DNA of 7,545 nucleotides from Candidatus Latescibacterota bacterium (GTDB taxonomy: Bacteria; JAAXHH01; JABIQT01): NCBI GenBank assembly GCA_018667995.1, contig JABIQT010000798.1, positions 1-7,545 of the forward strand, given 5' to 3'. The position numbers and the translations under genes are program-made. Shown one piece after another: positions 1 to 5,604 of the stretch (position 1 is its first letter; each line of letters starts with the position of its first letter). Under the pieces are notes generated by a model, which was not told where the DNA came from, did no database searches, and was given only the letters and a program-made list of their open reading frames with translations.

Positions 1-24
1 CCGGTTGTAGGGGGTCTGAGGCAT
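1..24 (-). CDS. Start of an unidentified leftward gene (partial, 8 codons)
   Basis: An ATG at 24-22 on the minus strand opens a frame reading MPQTPYNR to the window edge. It begins 4 nt after the TAG stop of the 122-residue gene. A strong SD site, GGAGG (36-32 on the minus strand, 7 nt before the ATG), lies inside the last codons of that gene. This spacing is typical of translationally coupled genes in one operon, so it is probably the third gene of the isomerase unit. Eight residues are too few to assign a family. The reading as a gene rests on the SD site and spacing only. Confidence 0.6.
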
Positions 25-28
25 ACGT

Positions 29-397
29 CTACCTCCATCTTTCAAGGATGAACTCGTAACCGAGTCCGTACGTATTCTGCTCATCCATGACCAACGACAT
101 ATCAGGGAACTTCACGATGCGCCACCCGTCATCGAGCGCATCTTTCAGAGTGGTGTAGATCAGATTACCCTCTTCATCCACCGCGTCGGGATTCTTGCCT
201 TCCTCGTAGATACTGAGTCCCAGAACCATGGAATGTGGATGCGTCGATCCTGCCTGTACATAGAGGATGCTCTGCTTTGTATTGGCCTTTTCTGCCATGG
301 AAATGACCTGGTCGATATCCTTCATGGTCAATTCGCCCTGCTTGTGCCGATCCCTGATTTGCGCCAGTTCGTGCGCTATTGTTGACATGGAAACCAT
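29..397 (-). CDS. Uncharacterised 122-residue protein
   Basis: I cannot assign this protein to a named family. The N-terminal third (residues 1-45) is charged and probably helical (AHELAQIRDRHKQGELTMKD). The remainder looks like a small alpha/beta domain, with strand-like stretches SILYVQAG and RIVKFPDMSLVM around an acidic loop (DAVDEEGN). It ends in an aromatic motif, NTYGLGYEFILERWR. There is no signal peptide, membrane segment or obvious catalytic motif, so it is probably cytosolic. The first ATG is chosen because GGGAG lies 7 nt upstream; a second ATG three codons later is less well placed. It follows the isomerase gene after 122 nt and precedes another start by 4 nt, so co-transcription with both is likely. 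Coding character is convincing; function is unknown. Confidence 0.82.
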   Translation of the reverse strand: MVSMSTIAHELAQIRDRHKQGELTMKDIDQVISMAEKANTKQSILYVQAGSTHPHSMVLGLSIYEEGKNPDAVDEEGNLIYTTLKDALDDGWRIVKFPDMSLVMDEQNTYGLGYEFILERWR

Positions 398-473
398 TTA
401 TTTCTCCCGTAATGGTTTGAAGACAGGCAATCGTGCTTACAAATTGAAACATTACATAGACGCTGCGGTCCAT

Positions 474-490
474 ATCCTTGTTAACAGGAT
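474..490. repeat. Short near-palindrome between the isomerase and the 122-residue gene
   Basis: ATCCT and AGGAT flank a 7-nt core, TGTTAAC, which itself contains the palindrome GTTAAC. The stem is only 5 bp with no T-run following on the minus strand, so it is not a convincing rho-independent terminator. It could be a small operator or a chance palindrome. Confidence 0.25.
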
Positions 491-519
491 TTGAGGGTTT
501 GTTTCTATTCTGTCGTCAG

Positions 520-1338
520 CTATAAAACGCCCAGCAAGTCCATGGCCGATCGAAGGGTTGGAATTCCTGTTCGAGCTCCTTCTATGGGGAGAAGGCAGCC
601 GTAGAGATCCAATTTGCAGGTTCCCTTGAAGGGACCGGTCCGGAGGGCCTCGACAATCGCGTCCAGATTCAGATTTCCAGTTCCGGGCGCCAGATGCAGG
701 TCAGTAGTATCCATGTCGCTATCGCAGAAGTCAAAATGACCAATGGAGCTACCCAGCACTCTTGCGGCCTCCACGTAATCATCAGGAAGCCCCACACCAA
801 AATGCGTGCAGTCATAGGTGACACTCAGCAATTGTTGGTCGACGCGATCACAGAGGCGCTTCAGCCACTCGACGTCCATTCCGAGGGACTTCGGATGAGG
901 TTCAATAGACAGATGGATATTCCGGGGCCGTGCGTATTCGGTGGCCTGTTCAAAGAGTCGCGTTGTGGCGTCGAGCACCCATCCGTTCACATCGACCTTG
1001 GAGACTCCTGTATGCGGCCGGCCTTCCCAAGTCGTCAACTGTTCTACACCAAATATCTCAGCCACATCAATGTCGGCCTTGAGCGCTTCCAGAATACGAC
1101 TTGCCTCACCCGGGTGACCCAAAGGCGTGAAGTAATCGGCTCCTGCGGTGTTCAATCGAACAAGGCGCAGGTCCAGTGAGGCCACATAATTTGCGAACTG
1201 CCGCTTTAGTCCTGTGGTAGTGCAGGCATCAATCATAGGTGAGCTAATCTCGACGCCAGAGAATCCCAGGGCTTTCATGCGTTCTAACGCGTCTTCGATC
1301 TGAAGTTCCGGAAACATATCGGGATTTCCGATAATCAT
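520..1338 (-). CDS. Sugar phosphate isomerase/epimerase-like TIM-barrel protein (AP endonuclease 2 superfamily)
   Basis: A 272-residue protein with the layout of the xylose isomerase-like TIM barrel family (PF01261), whose members isomerise, epimerise, dehydrate or cleave sugars and inositols using a bound divalent metal. The N-terminal strand and helix (IEDALERMKALGFSGVEI, residues 14-31) match the family opening. Expected metal ligands are visible: Glu146 (SIEPHP), Asp176 and His179 (TYDCTH), and His201 (GHFDF). A late APGTGNLN segment (218-225) matches the usual PPGxGxxD loop. At the last strand, where the family normally has Glu, this protein has Asp244 (KLDLYG). The length is normal and there is no signal peptide, so it should be cytosolic. 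The start has GAGGG about 6 nt upstream and a good promoter about 70 nt upstream. It is probably the first gene of a leftward operon and divergent from the cupin operon. Fold assignment is firm; the substrate cannot be read from sequence. Confidence 0.88.
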   Translation of the reverse strand: MIIGNPDMFPELQIEDALERMKALGFSGVEISSPMIDACTTTGLKRQFANYVASLDLRLVRLNTAGADYFTPLGHPGEASRILEALKADIDVAEIFGVEQLTTWEGRPHTGVSKVDVNGWVLDATTRLFEQATEYARPRNIHLSIEPHPKSLGMDVEWLKRLCDRVDQQLLSVTYDCTHFGVGLPDDYVEAARVLGSSIGHFDFCDSDMDTTDLHLAPGTGNLNLDAIVEALRTGPFKGTCKLDLYGCLLPIEGARTGIPTLRSAMDLLGVL

Positions 1339-1409
1339 ATTGCACCCTCATCGTTTCATGAATTCGTTGGTCGGGGCCACCTCGGGGGCGGTCGTCATTA
1401 TCTATTGTG

Positions 1410-1438
1410 AATATACACCAGCCATTCCTATTTAACAA
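1410..1438 (-). promoter_or_regulatory. Sigma-70-type promoter for the isomerase operon
   Basis: On the minus strand TTGTTA (1438-1433) is followed, after exactly 17 nt, by TATATT (1415-1410). This is a good match to the -35/-10 consensus. Transcription would start near 1403, giving a leader of about 65 nt before the isomerase ATG at 1338. Prediction by eye; untested. Confidence 0.55.
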
Positions 1439-1451
1439 GAAAGCCCATCGG

Positions 1452-1457
1452 TATAAT
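1452..1457 (+). promoter_or_regulatory. Perfect TATAAT (-10) box facing the cupin operon
   Basis: A consensus TATAAT occurs in the rightward direction. The hexamer 17 nt upstream (TATTTA, 1429-1434) is a poor -35 box and overlaps the -35 element of the leftward promoter. If used, this promoter may need an activator, and the two polymerases would compete for overlapping DNA. It may also be a chance match in an AT-richer stretch. Confidence 0.35.
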
Positions 1458-1585
1458 TCACTTGATGGATGTTGCGGGGGCGGCATATATTCAATCAAGC
1501 TGGCTTGCTCTTCTCCCGGCTTCGATTCCGTCTGATTGCTGGTCAATCCCGCACGCGATGCAATCGGGCGTATGGCACCGGATTT

Positions 1586-1615
1586 CAGGCTGTTATAGGC
1601 TGTTGCAGGCTGTGC
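1586..1615 (+). repeat. Three tandem 10-bp direct repeats in the cupin leader
   Basis: CAGGCTGTTA, TAGGCTGTTG and CAGGCTGTGC follow one another without gaps and share the core AGGCTGT. The 10-bp period would place each copy on the same face of the helix, as expected for cooperative protein binding. The repeats sit 123 nt before the cupin start. Slippage-generated sequence is the alternative. Confidence 0.6.
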
Positions 1616-1727
1616 ATCTTCAGAATCAGACTGAAATTCCAATGCGTCCTTCTGGCATTCGGGGGCGACGACCGCTTTCGAATCCGGACGACACCGATTG
1701 CATGAACAGCCAGAGCGGACACCGTAT

Positions 1728-1731
1728 GGAG
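1728..1731 (+). promoter_or_regulatory. Ribosome binding site that fixes the cupin start
   Basis: GGAG lies 6 nt before the ATG at 1738. The alternative in-frame ATGs at 1726 and 1702 lack a comparable SD sequence, so 1738 is preferred. Confidence 0.6.
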
Positions 1732-1737
1732 AATCCT

Positions 1738-2103
1738 ATGGCCGATAGTCCAGTTACACGGCACGATGACGTAGCCACAGACGCCTTCCCCTGGGGTGGC
1801 ATCAAATGGGTATGTAGCGACAAAGTTCATGCGGATGCGGAGCAGACGCTAGGGCTGGTCTTCATTAATCCGGGTGAACAGAACCCGGTGCACTACCATC
1901 CCAATTGCGAAGAACTACTCTATGTTATTTCCGGAACGTGTGAACACAGGTATGGCGATGAATCCTATCACTTGACCGCTGGTGATACCATCTGTGTACC
2001 CAGAGGCGTCATCCATAATGCGATCAATAGTGGTTGGGAGCCGGTACGCATGCTTGTCTCATTTTCCGATGGTGACCGCCAGACCGTAATGGTCGACGAG
2101 TAG
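1738..2103 (+). CDS. Single-domain cupin protein
   Basis: A 121-residue protein built almost entirely of one cupin beta-barrel (PF07883-like). Motif 1 is complete, from Gly46 to Gly66, with His52, His54 and Glu59 (Glu58 is the neighbouring alternative). Motif 2 is a perfect G-x5-P-x-G-x2-H-x3-N match, from Gly82 to Asn97 with His93. These four side chains are the usual metal ligands, so a divalent metal should be bound. One-domain cupins include isomerases, dioxygenases, lyases and sugar-binding proteins, and the sequence does not say which. There is no signal peptide. It is first in a rightward operon with the ThuA-like gene (58-nt gap) and the TSUP gene. The start is set by GGAG at 1728; a longer form starting at 1726 would add four residues. 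Next to a sugar isomerase-like gene it may act on a sugar or sugar acid. Confidence 0.88.
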   Translation: MADSPVTRHDDVATDAFPWGGIKWVCSDKVHADAEQTLGLVFINPGEQNPVHYHPNCEELLYVISGTCEHRYGDESYHLTAGDTICVPRGVIHNAINSGWEPVRMLVSFSDGDRQTVMVDE

Positions 2104-2161
2104 GACCACTTCTCCTAAGTAGACTCAAAATAGGCGACCACGGCACTTAAAAGGACATCAC

Positions 2162-2821
2162 ATGGCAACCGATGCGATTCTGCTGGCAGGCGACCGATAC
2201 CACGAGGCGGAGGATGCGTTTCGTGGCATAGGACCCATATTGGAGGCGGCGGGACTTGACGTAATGTGTACGACGGATTTTGCCTCGATTGATGAGAATC
2301 TGCTTAAAGGCACGCGCCTGCTCGTTATACTCAGGGACGGTATGGAGTTTCCGAATGGCAATGATGCCCCCTATGAGGTGTGGATGCAACCCCACCAGGA
2401 GGAGGCCATTGAGCAGTTTGTGCTTCAGGGAGGGGCGTTCATGCCGCTTCATAACGCGGGCTGGGCCTATCCGTCTAACGCTGGGTACCGTCGCACCATG
2501 GGGGGCTACTATCAAGGCCATCCAGCGGTCATGCCGTTCGATGTTTTTGTAGAGGATCGAGATCACCCCATTACCCAGGGCATTGACGATTACGAAATCA
2601 CTGATGAGCAGCACTTTCTTTGGTTTGATTATGACAGAGTGCAACTGCTGCTGAGGAGCCGTGGCAAGGATGGCCGTGAGTCGGCCGGAGGCTGGGCCTA
2701 TGAGTACGGTGAGGGTCGCGTAGCATATCTGGCCAACGGTCACACGCTGGAGATATTACAGCATGCGATGGTGCAGAGACTTCTTCAAAATGCAGTACGT
2801 TGGGCCCTTCGCGAGACATAG
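2162..2821 (+). CDS. ThuA-like domain protein
   Basis: A 219-residue protein matching the ThuA-like family (PF06283), a glutamine-amidotransferase-like flavodoxin fold named from trehalose-utilisation genes of rhizobia. Visible features in order are: an N-terminal strand with DAILLAGDRYHEAEDAF (4-20); a second strand RLLVILRDG (52-60); the family hallmark FVLQGGAFMPLHNAGWAYP (86-104); GGYYQGHP (114-121); DHPITQGIDDYEITDEQHF (134-152), including the conserved HPIT-G segment; and a C-terminal GEGRVAYLANGHT (183-195) with a helix ending in NAVRWAL. Length is typical for a stand-alone ThuA domain, without a signal peptide or haem domain. AAGGA 6 nt before the ATG supports the start. In agrobacteria and rhizobia ThuA acts with ThuB on oxidised (3-keto) trehalose, so a role in handling a modified sugar is plausible here. 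Exact activity is unknown. Confidence 0.87.
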   Translation: MATDAILLAGDRYHEAEDAFRGIGPILEAAGLDVMCTTDFASIDENLLKGTRLLVILRDGMEFPNGNDAPYEVWMQPHQEEAIEQFVLQGGAFMPLHNAGWAYPSNAGYRRTMGGYYQGHPAVMPFDVFVEDRDHPITQGIDDYEITDEQHFLWFDYDRVQLLLRSRGKDGRESAGGWAYEYGEGRVAYLANGHTLEILQHAMVQRLLQNAVRWALRET

Positions 2822-2855
2822 GTTGTCCGTACCGCGGTTTTCTTGAATATATCCT

Positions 2856-2862
2856 GAGAGAG
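2856..2862 (+). promoter_or_regulatory. Ribosome binding site that fixes the TSUP gene start
   Basis: GAGAGAG ends 6 nt before the ATG at 2869. A TTG immediately before it (2866) is in frame but only 3 nt from the SD sequence, so the ATG is preferred. Confidence 0.55.
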
Positions 2863-2868
2863 TAATTG

Positions 2869-3705
2869 ATGATCCTGTTCTGGGCAGTCCTGTTGAAGGC
2901 GGTAACCGGGTTGGTTATCGGCTTCTCCATCGGAATGACCGGAATTGGTGGCGGGATTCTGGTACTGCCTGCGCTCGTAATCCTGTTCGACATGTCAGCT
3001 ACAGTGGCCGTGGGCACAGCAAATCTCTATTCCTTCCTCACCAAGTTCTCCGCGACATATCATCACTGGAAGCAGAAAACCATCGCCGTGCGGATCTGCC
3101 TCTACATTCTGGCGGGAGCCGTTCCTGCAAATGTGGGGATAGCATTCCTGATAACCGACTACGTGGGTGATCTCCAATCCGATCCTGCAGCGCTTGCTGC
3201 CATGCAGGAGAGTCTGAAGCAGTTCATCGGAGCCTTAATTCTCGTATCGGCTGCCTTCATTATCTGGGATCTGGTGTCAAGGCATCGGCATGGAGCAGAG
3301 CGGAAAAATGCACTTCACGAGATTGTCGTGAAATCGTCCTTTCGGGAGGGCCTTTCTGCGGCGATACTGGGTGCACTGGTGGGTGGGCTCATCGCAGCCA
3401 CATCGGTTGGCGGCGGTGTGTTACTGATCCCCCTACTTATGATCGTATTCGGTCTGAGTTCCGTGCAGACGGTTGGATCATCAATCTTGATCGGATCGGT
3501 GTTGACGTTGATAAGCTCGGTGGTCTATGCGGCCGGCAGCCAGGTTGACTGGAGTACCGGGATTATCATGGCGGTCGGTGCCTTTATAGGTGTGCCCATA
3601 GGTTCGCGACTCTCCAAGAAGATTCCTGACAGGACACTGCAGATAATCGTCAGCGGCATCATTCTGGTTGCAGGCGGCCTCATGCTTATGGGCAACGGGC
3701 ACTAA
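2869..3705 (+). CDS. TSUP-family (TauE/SafE) membrane transporter
   Basis: A 278-residue, very hydrophobic inner-membrane protein of the TSUP family (PF01925). The family's duplicated signature is clear: GMTGIGGGILVLPALVILF (22-40) in the first half and ATSVGGGVLLIPLLMIVFG (177-195) in the second. Each is followed by a further helix (TVAVGTANLYSFLTK near 45-59; VQTVGSSILIGSVLT near 199-213). I count about eight membrane helices with a soluble loop near 137-160. Known members move sulfite, sulfonates, sulfoacetate or other small anions, and many have no known substrate. It is third in the cupin-ThuA operon, 47 nt after the ThuA gene. Its stop codon overlaps that of the convergent aldo/keto reductase gene. 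The product may export a waste anion or import the pathway substrate. Confidence 0.9.
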   Translation: MILFWAVLLKAVTGLVIGFSIGMTGIGGGILVLPALVILFDMSATVAVGTANLYSFLTKFSATYHHWKQKTIAVRICLYILAGAVPANVGIAFLITDYVGDLQSDPAALAAMQESLKQFIGALILVSAAFIIWDLVSRHRHGAERKNALHEIVVKSSFREGLSAAILGALVGGLIAATSVGGGVLLIPLLMIVFGLSSVQTVGSSILIGSVLTLISSVVYAAGSQVDWSTGIIMAVGAFIGVPIGSRLSKKIPDRTLQIIVSGIILVAGGLMLMGNGH

Positions 3706-4745
3706 ATGCCGAATACGCCCTCACCGGCGGGAACTGGGGCGTCCTCTCTGAGTAGGCCTTCATGTTTCAGTTCGGCCCATAGGTCGCCGGGAATGACCTG
3801 TCTGTAGTTCTCCAGATTCGATGCAACGTAGGCAGGCTGAATCGCTCCTGGTATCACGGAGGCCACACAGGGGTGTCCCAGAGGAAACTGTAGAGCCGCC
3901 GCTGCAAGCGAAACCCCGTGCCTTTCGCAGATCAGCTGAATGTTTCGAGTCTTCTCCATGATTTCCTCAGTAGCCGGGGCGTACTTGTACGTGGCGTTCT
4001 CGGTCGGCCCGGTCACGAGTATGCCCGATGCAAAGACGGCACCAATAACGATTCCCACGTCATGCTCCTCACAGGCAGGCAATTCTACATCTAACGCGTC
4101 CTGATCCAGGAGAGTATAAGGCAGAGCCAGGATGAAGAAGTCGAGGGGCATCATGTCGAGAAATCTGGGAATCATGCCCATCATATTCACTCCAGCTCCA
4201 ACGCCACGAATCATCCCTGCCGATTTCAGTTCCTCAAGAGCGCGCCATCCACTGGTGAACAGTTGGGTCAGATAAGCCTGAATCTGTGCTTCATTATGGA
4301 AGAACGGGTCCAAGTCGTGAATCAGTAACAGTTCCACGGCATGCATTCCAAGTCGCTGGAGACTGTCCTCGTAGGTGCGCATGATGCCGTCATAGCTGTA
4401 GTCGTAATAGAAGTTGAAAGGCAGTGGATTGTTCCAAAGGCCGCGATCGAACGTCTGTAGGTCAGGTGCCGCAGAGAATACCCTACCGACCTTGGTAGAC
4501 AGAATGAACTCTTCGTGCGGTTTCTGGCGAAGGAAATACCCCACTCTGTGTTCACTCTTCCCGTATCCATAGAATGGAGAAGTGTCGAAGTAGCGAATCC
4601 CAGCGTCCCATGCGGTTGTCAAGGTCCGTTGAGCTAGTTCTTCAGGCACATCCTCAAAGAGATCACCCAGAGGGGCCGATCCGTATCCTATTTCCGTGAC
4701 CGATACATCCGTTTTACCGATTTTCCGCTTACCAATTGCTGGCAT
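3702..4745 (-). CDS. Aldo/keto reductase
   Basis: A 347-residue NAD(P)H-dependent aldo/keto reductase (PF00248) in the cytosol. The catalytic tetrad is complete: Asp54 and Tyr59 (YFDTSPFYG), Lys85 (LSTKVGR) and His143 (LLLIHDLD). The long insert between Lys85 and the next helix (NNPLPFNFYYDYSYDGIMRT, 105-124) and the STKVGR motif resemble the branch containing L-fucose/D-threo-aldose 1-dehydrogenase and pyridoxal 4-dehydrogenase. The C-terminal cofactor region (residues near 300-330, VASVIPGAIQPAYVASNLENY) is typical of the family. AGGGG lies about 5 nt before the ATG. It converges on the TSUP gene with a 4-nt overlap, leaving no room for a terminator between them. It probably oxidises or reduces a sugar or sugar-derived aldehyde of the same locus, but convergent orientation makes shared regulation uncertain. 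Confidence 0.92.
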   Translation of the reverse strand: MPAIGKRKIGKTDVSVTEIGYGSAPLGDLFEDVPEELAQRTLTTAWDAGIRYFDTSPFYGYGKSEHRVGYFLRQKPHEEFILSTKVGRVFSAAPDLQTFDRGLWNNPLPFNFYYDYSYDGIMRTYEDSLQRLGMHAVELLLIHDLDPFFHNEAQIQAYLTQLFTSGWRALEELKSAGMIRGVGAGVNMMGMIPRFLDMMPLDFFILALPYTLLDQDALDVELPACEEHDVGIVIGAVFASGILVTGPTENATYKYAPATEEIMEKTRNIQLICERHGVSLAAAALQFPLGHPCVASVIPGAIQPAYVASNLENYRQVIPGDLWAELKHEGLLREDAPVPAGEGVFGI

Positions 4746-4811
4746 GGTATCCCCTGTTGGAATGTTCCATTTTCCGACTGCCTATAATCTTGCTTTGATG
4801 AGATTGCTTAC

Positions 4812-4841
4812 ATAATAACCCGATGTGTCCTACAGATTCAA
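4812..4841 (-). promoter_or_regulatory. Candidate promoter for the aldo/keto reductase gene
   Basis: On the minus strand TTGAAT (4841-4836) and TATTAT (4817-4812) are separated by 18 nt. The -10 matches consensus at five of six bases and the -35 at four. Transcription would start near 4805, about 60 nt before the ATG at 4745. Judged by eye only. Confidence 0.4.
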
Positions 4842-4936
4842 GAGGCTTTTCGGTGAAGGTGCATGTTTCATCAGGCTTGCGATGAATACCAGTCGGGGCA
4901 CATGAACAGGATTTGAAATCTGCTGTCATAGACTAA

Positions 4937-4968
4937 TGACTGATCGTCTCCGATAGCGCATGCAGTCA
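4937..4968. repeat. Nested inverted repeat (possible hairpin)
   Basis: TGACTG (4937-4942) pairs with CAGTCA (4963-4968). Inside it ATCG and CGAT (4943-4946, 4951-4954) can pair across TCTC. The result would be a two-part hairpin with an 8-nt one-sided bulge. It is AT-balanced and has no T-run, so it is not a terminator. It may be an operator or chance. Confidence 0.25.
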
Positions 4969-5604
4969 GGCACATAAGTTACGATTGCCACGCTCGGTGG
5001 TCCGGATGAACCCGACTGGCTGGTCAATTTTAGATTGTAGTTCCTTCTCACTGCTCTCCGCGCCGAGTTATTCGCTGGATCAATTACGAGTCATGGATAA
5101 TTCTACCTGAATTCCATTTCGGCAGGTGAGTATCCCGGTATCGATCCTGGTCAGGCGATTCGGATTTTGGTCCTGTATGCGGCCGAACACTGCTGAAGGG
5201 GGCACGGTTCTGGAGGAGATCTTGGCCTTTCGTTACCCTCAGCATACTTCTTGTCGTGCAACTAATCATGAAGCAAATCGAGATATTGACAGCCATAACA
5301 AGGAGGTGCATCATACGCATTACACCGACCAGGCTTCCCATGAGTGGCCGACTGATTGATGTAGATAATTGCAGCCGCGTTGCGACATCGAAAGAAACTA
5401 TAAGCAGGCCGGCTTGGTGCGTCTTGGCCTAAGTCGGGTTCTCTTTCTCTGTGCTTTATCGTTAATTCGAGGCAACGGTAGTTTGTTCTGGATAGACCAA
5501 CCGTTCGTCAGGCGCTGACAATCCCGCTTATTCGGCATTCCGTTTCGGCTGGGTCCAGTATTTGCGCCTTCACCTAACTATGGAGCAATTTCGAGGGATA
5601 CGCT

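Larger units (their letters stand above)
1339..1737. promoter_or_regulatory. Divergent non-coding control region between isomerase and cupin genes
   Basis: About 400 nt separate the two divergent start codons. Frames through it are open only by chance: the in-frame upstream extension of the cupin frame gives a Trp/Ser/Arg-rich sequence resembling no protein and lying outside the cupin fold. The region holds a leftward promoter (1410-1438), a rightward TATAAT (1452-1457) and three tandem 10-bp repeats (1586-1615). The leader before the cupin start would be about 270 nt if the TATAAT is used, long enough to hold regulatory RNA or operator sites. I recognise no riboswitch class in it. Confidence 0.6.
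4746..5604. other. Gene-free stretch of about 860 nt
   Basis: No frame on either strand gives a believable protein. The longest open stretches (about 65-85 codons) lack SD sites and family-like sequence. The region includes a candidate promoter for the aldo/keto reductase near its left end, a nested hairpin (4937-4968), and a full-strength SD sequence without a start (5300-5308). The last 30 nt hold the SD site of the HEAT-cyclophilin gene. I see no tRNA, no transposon ends, and no clear terminator or rightward promoter. Confidence 0.6.

Noticed and set aside
694-1179. 161-codon open frame on the plus strand
   Set aside because: It is antisense to the clearly coding isomerase-like gene and has no family-like sequence.
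1462-1737. Upstream in-frame extension of the cupin gene giving a 213-residue product
   Set aside because: The added sequence looks random, rich in Trp, Ser and Arg. A good SD site sits directly before ATG 1738, and the cupin fold is complete without the extension.
2147-2743. 198-codon open frame on the minus strand
   Set aside because: It is the shadow of the ThuA-like gene, whose plus-strand frame has clear family motifs and an SD site.
2866-2868. TTG as the start of the TSUP gene
   Set aside because: The adjacent ATG at 2869 has better SD spacing (6 nt rather than 3).
4889-5019. 9-bp inverted repeat (CCAGTCGGG / CCCGACTGG) separated by about 110 nt
   Set aside because: A 9-bp match is expected about once by chance in a region of this length, and no transposon gene or target duplication is present.
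5084-5341. 85-codon minus-strand frame with a hydrophobic N-terminus
   Set aside because: There is no SD site at its ATG, the C-terminal half looks random and no family is recognisable. It is probably chance in the gene-free gap.
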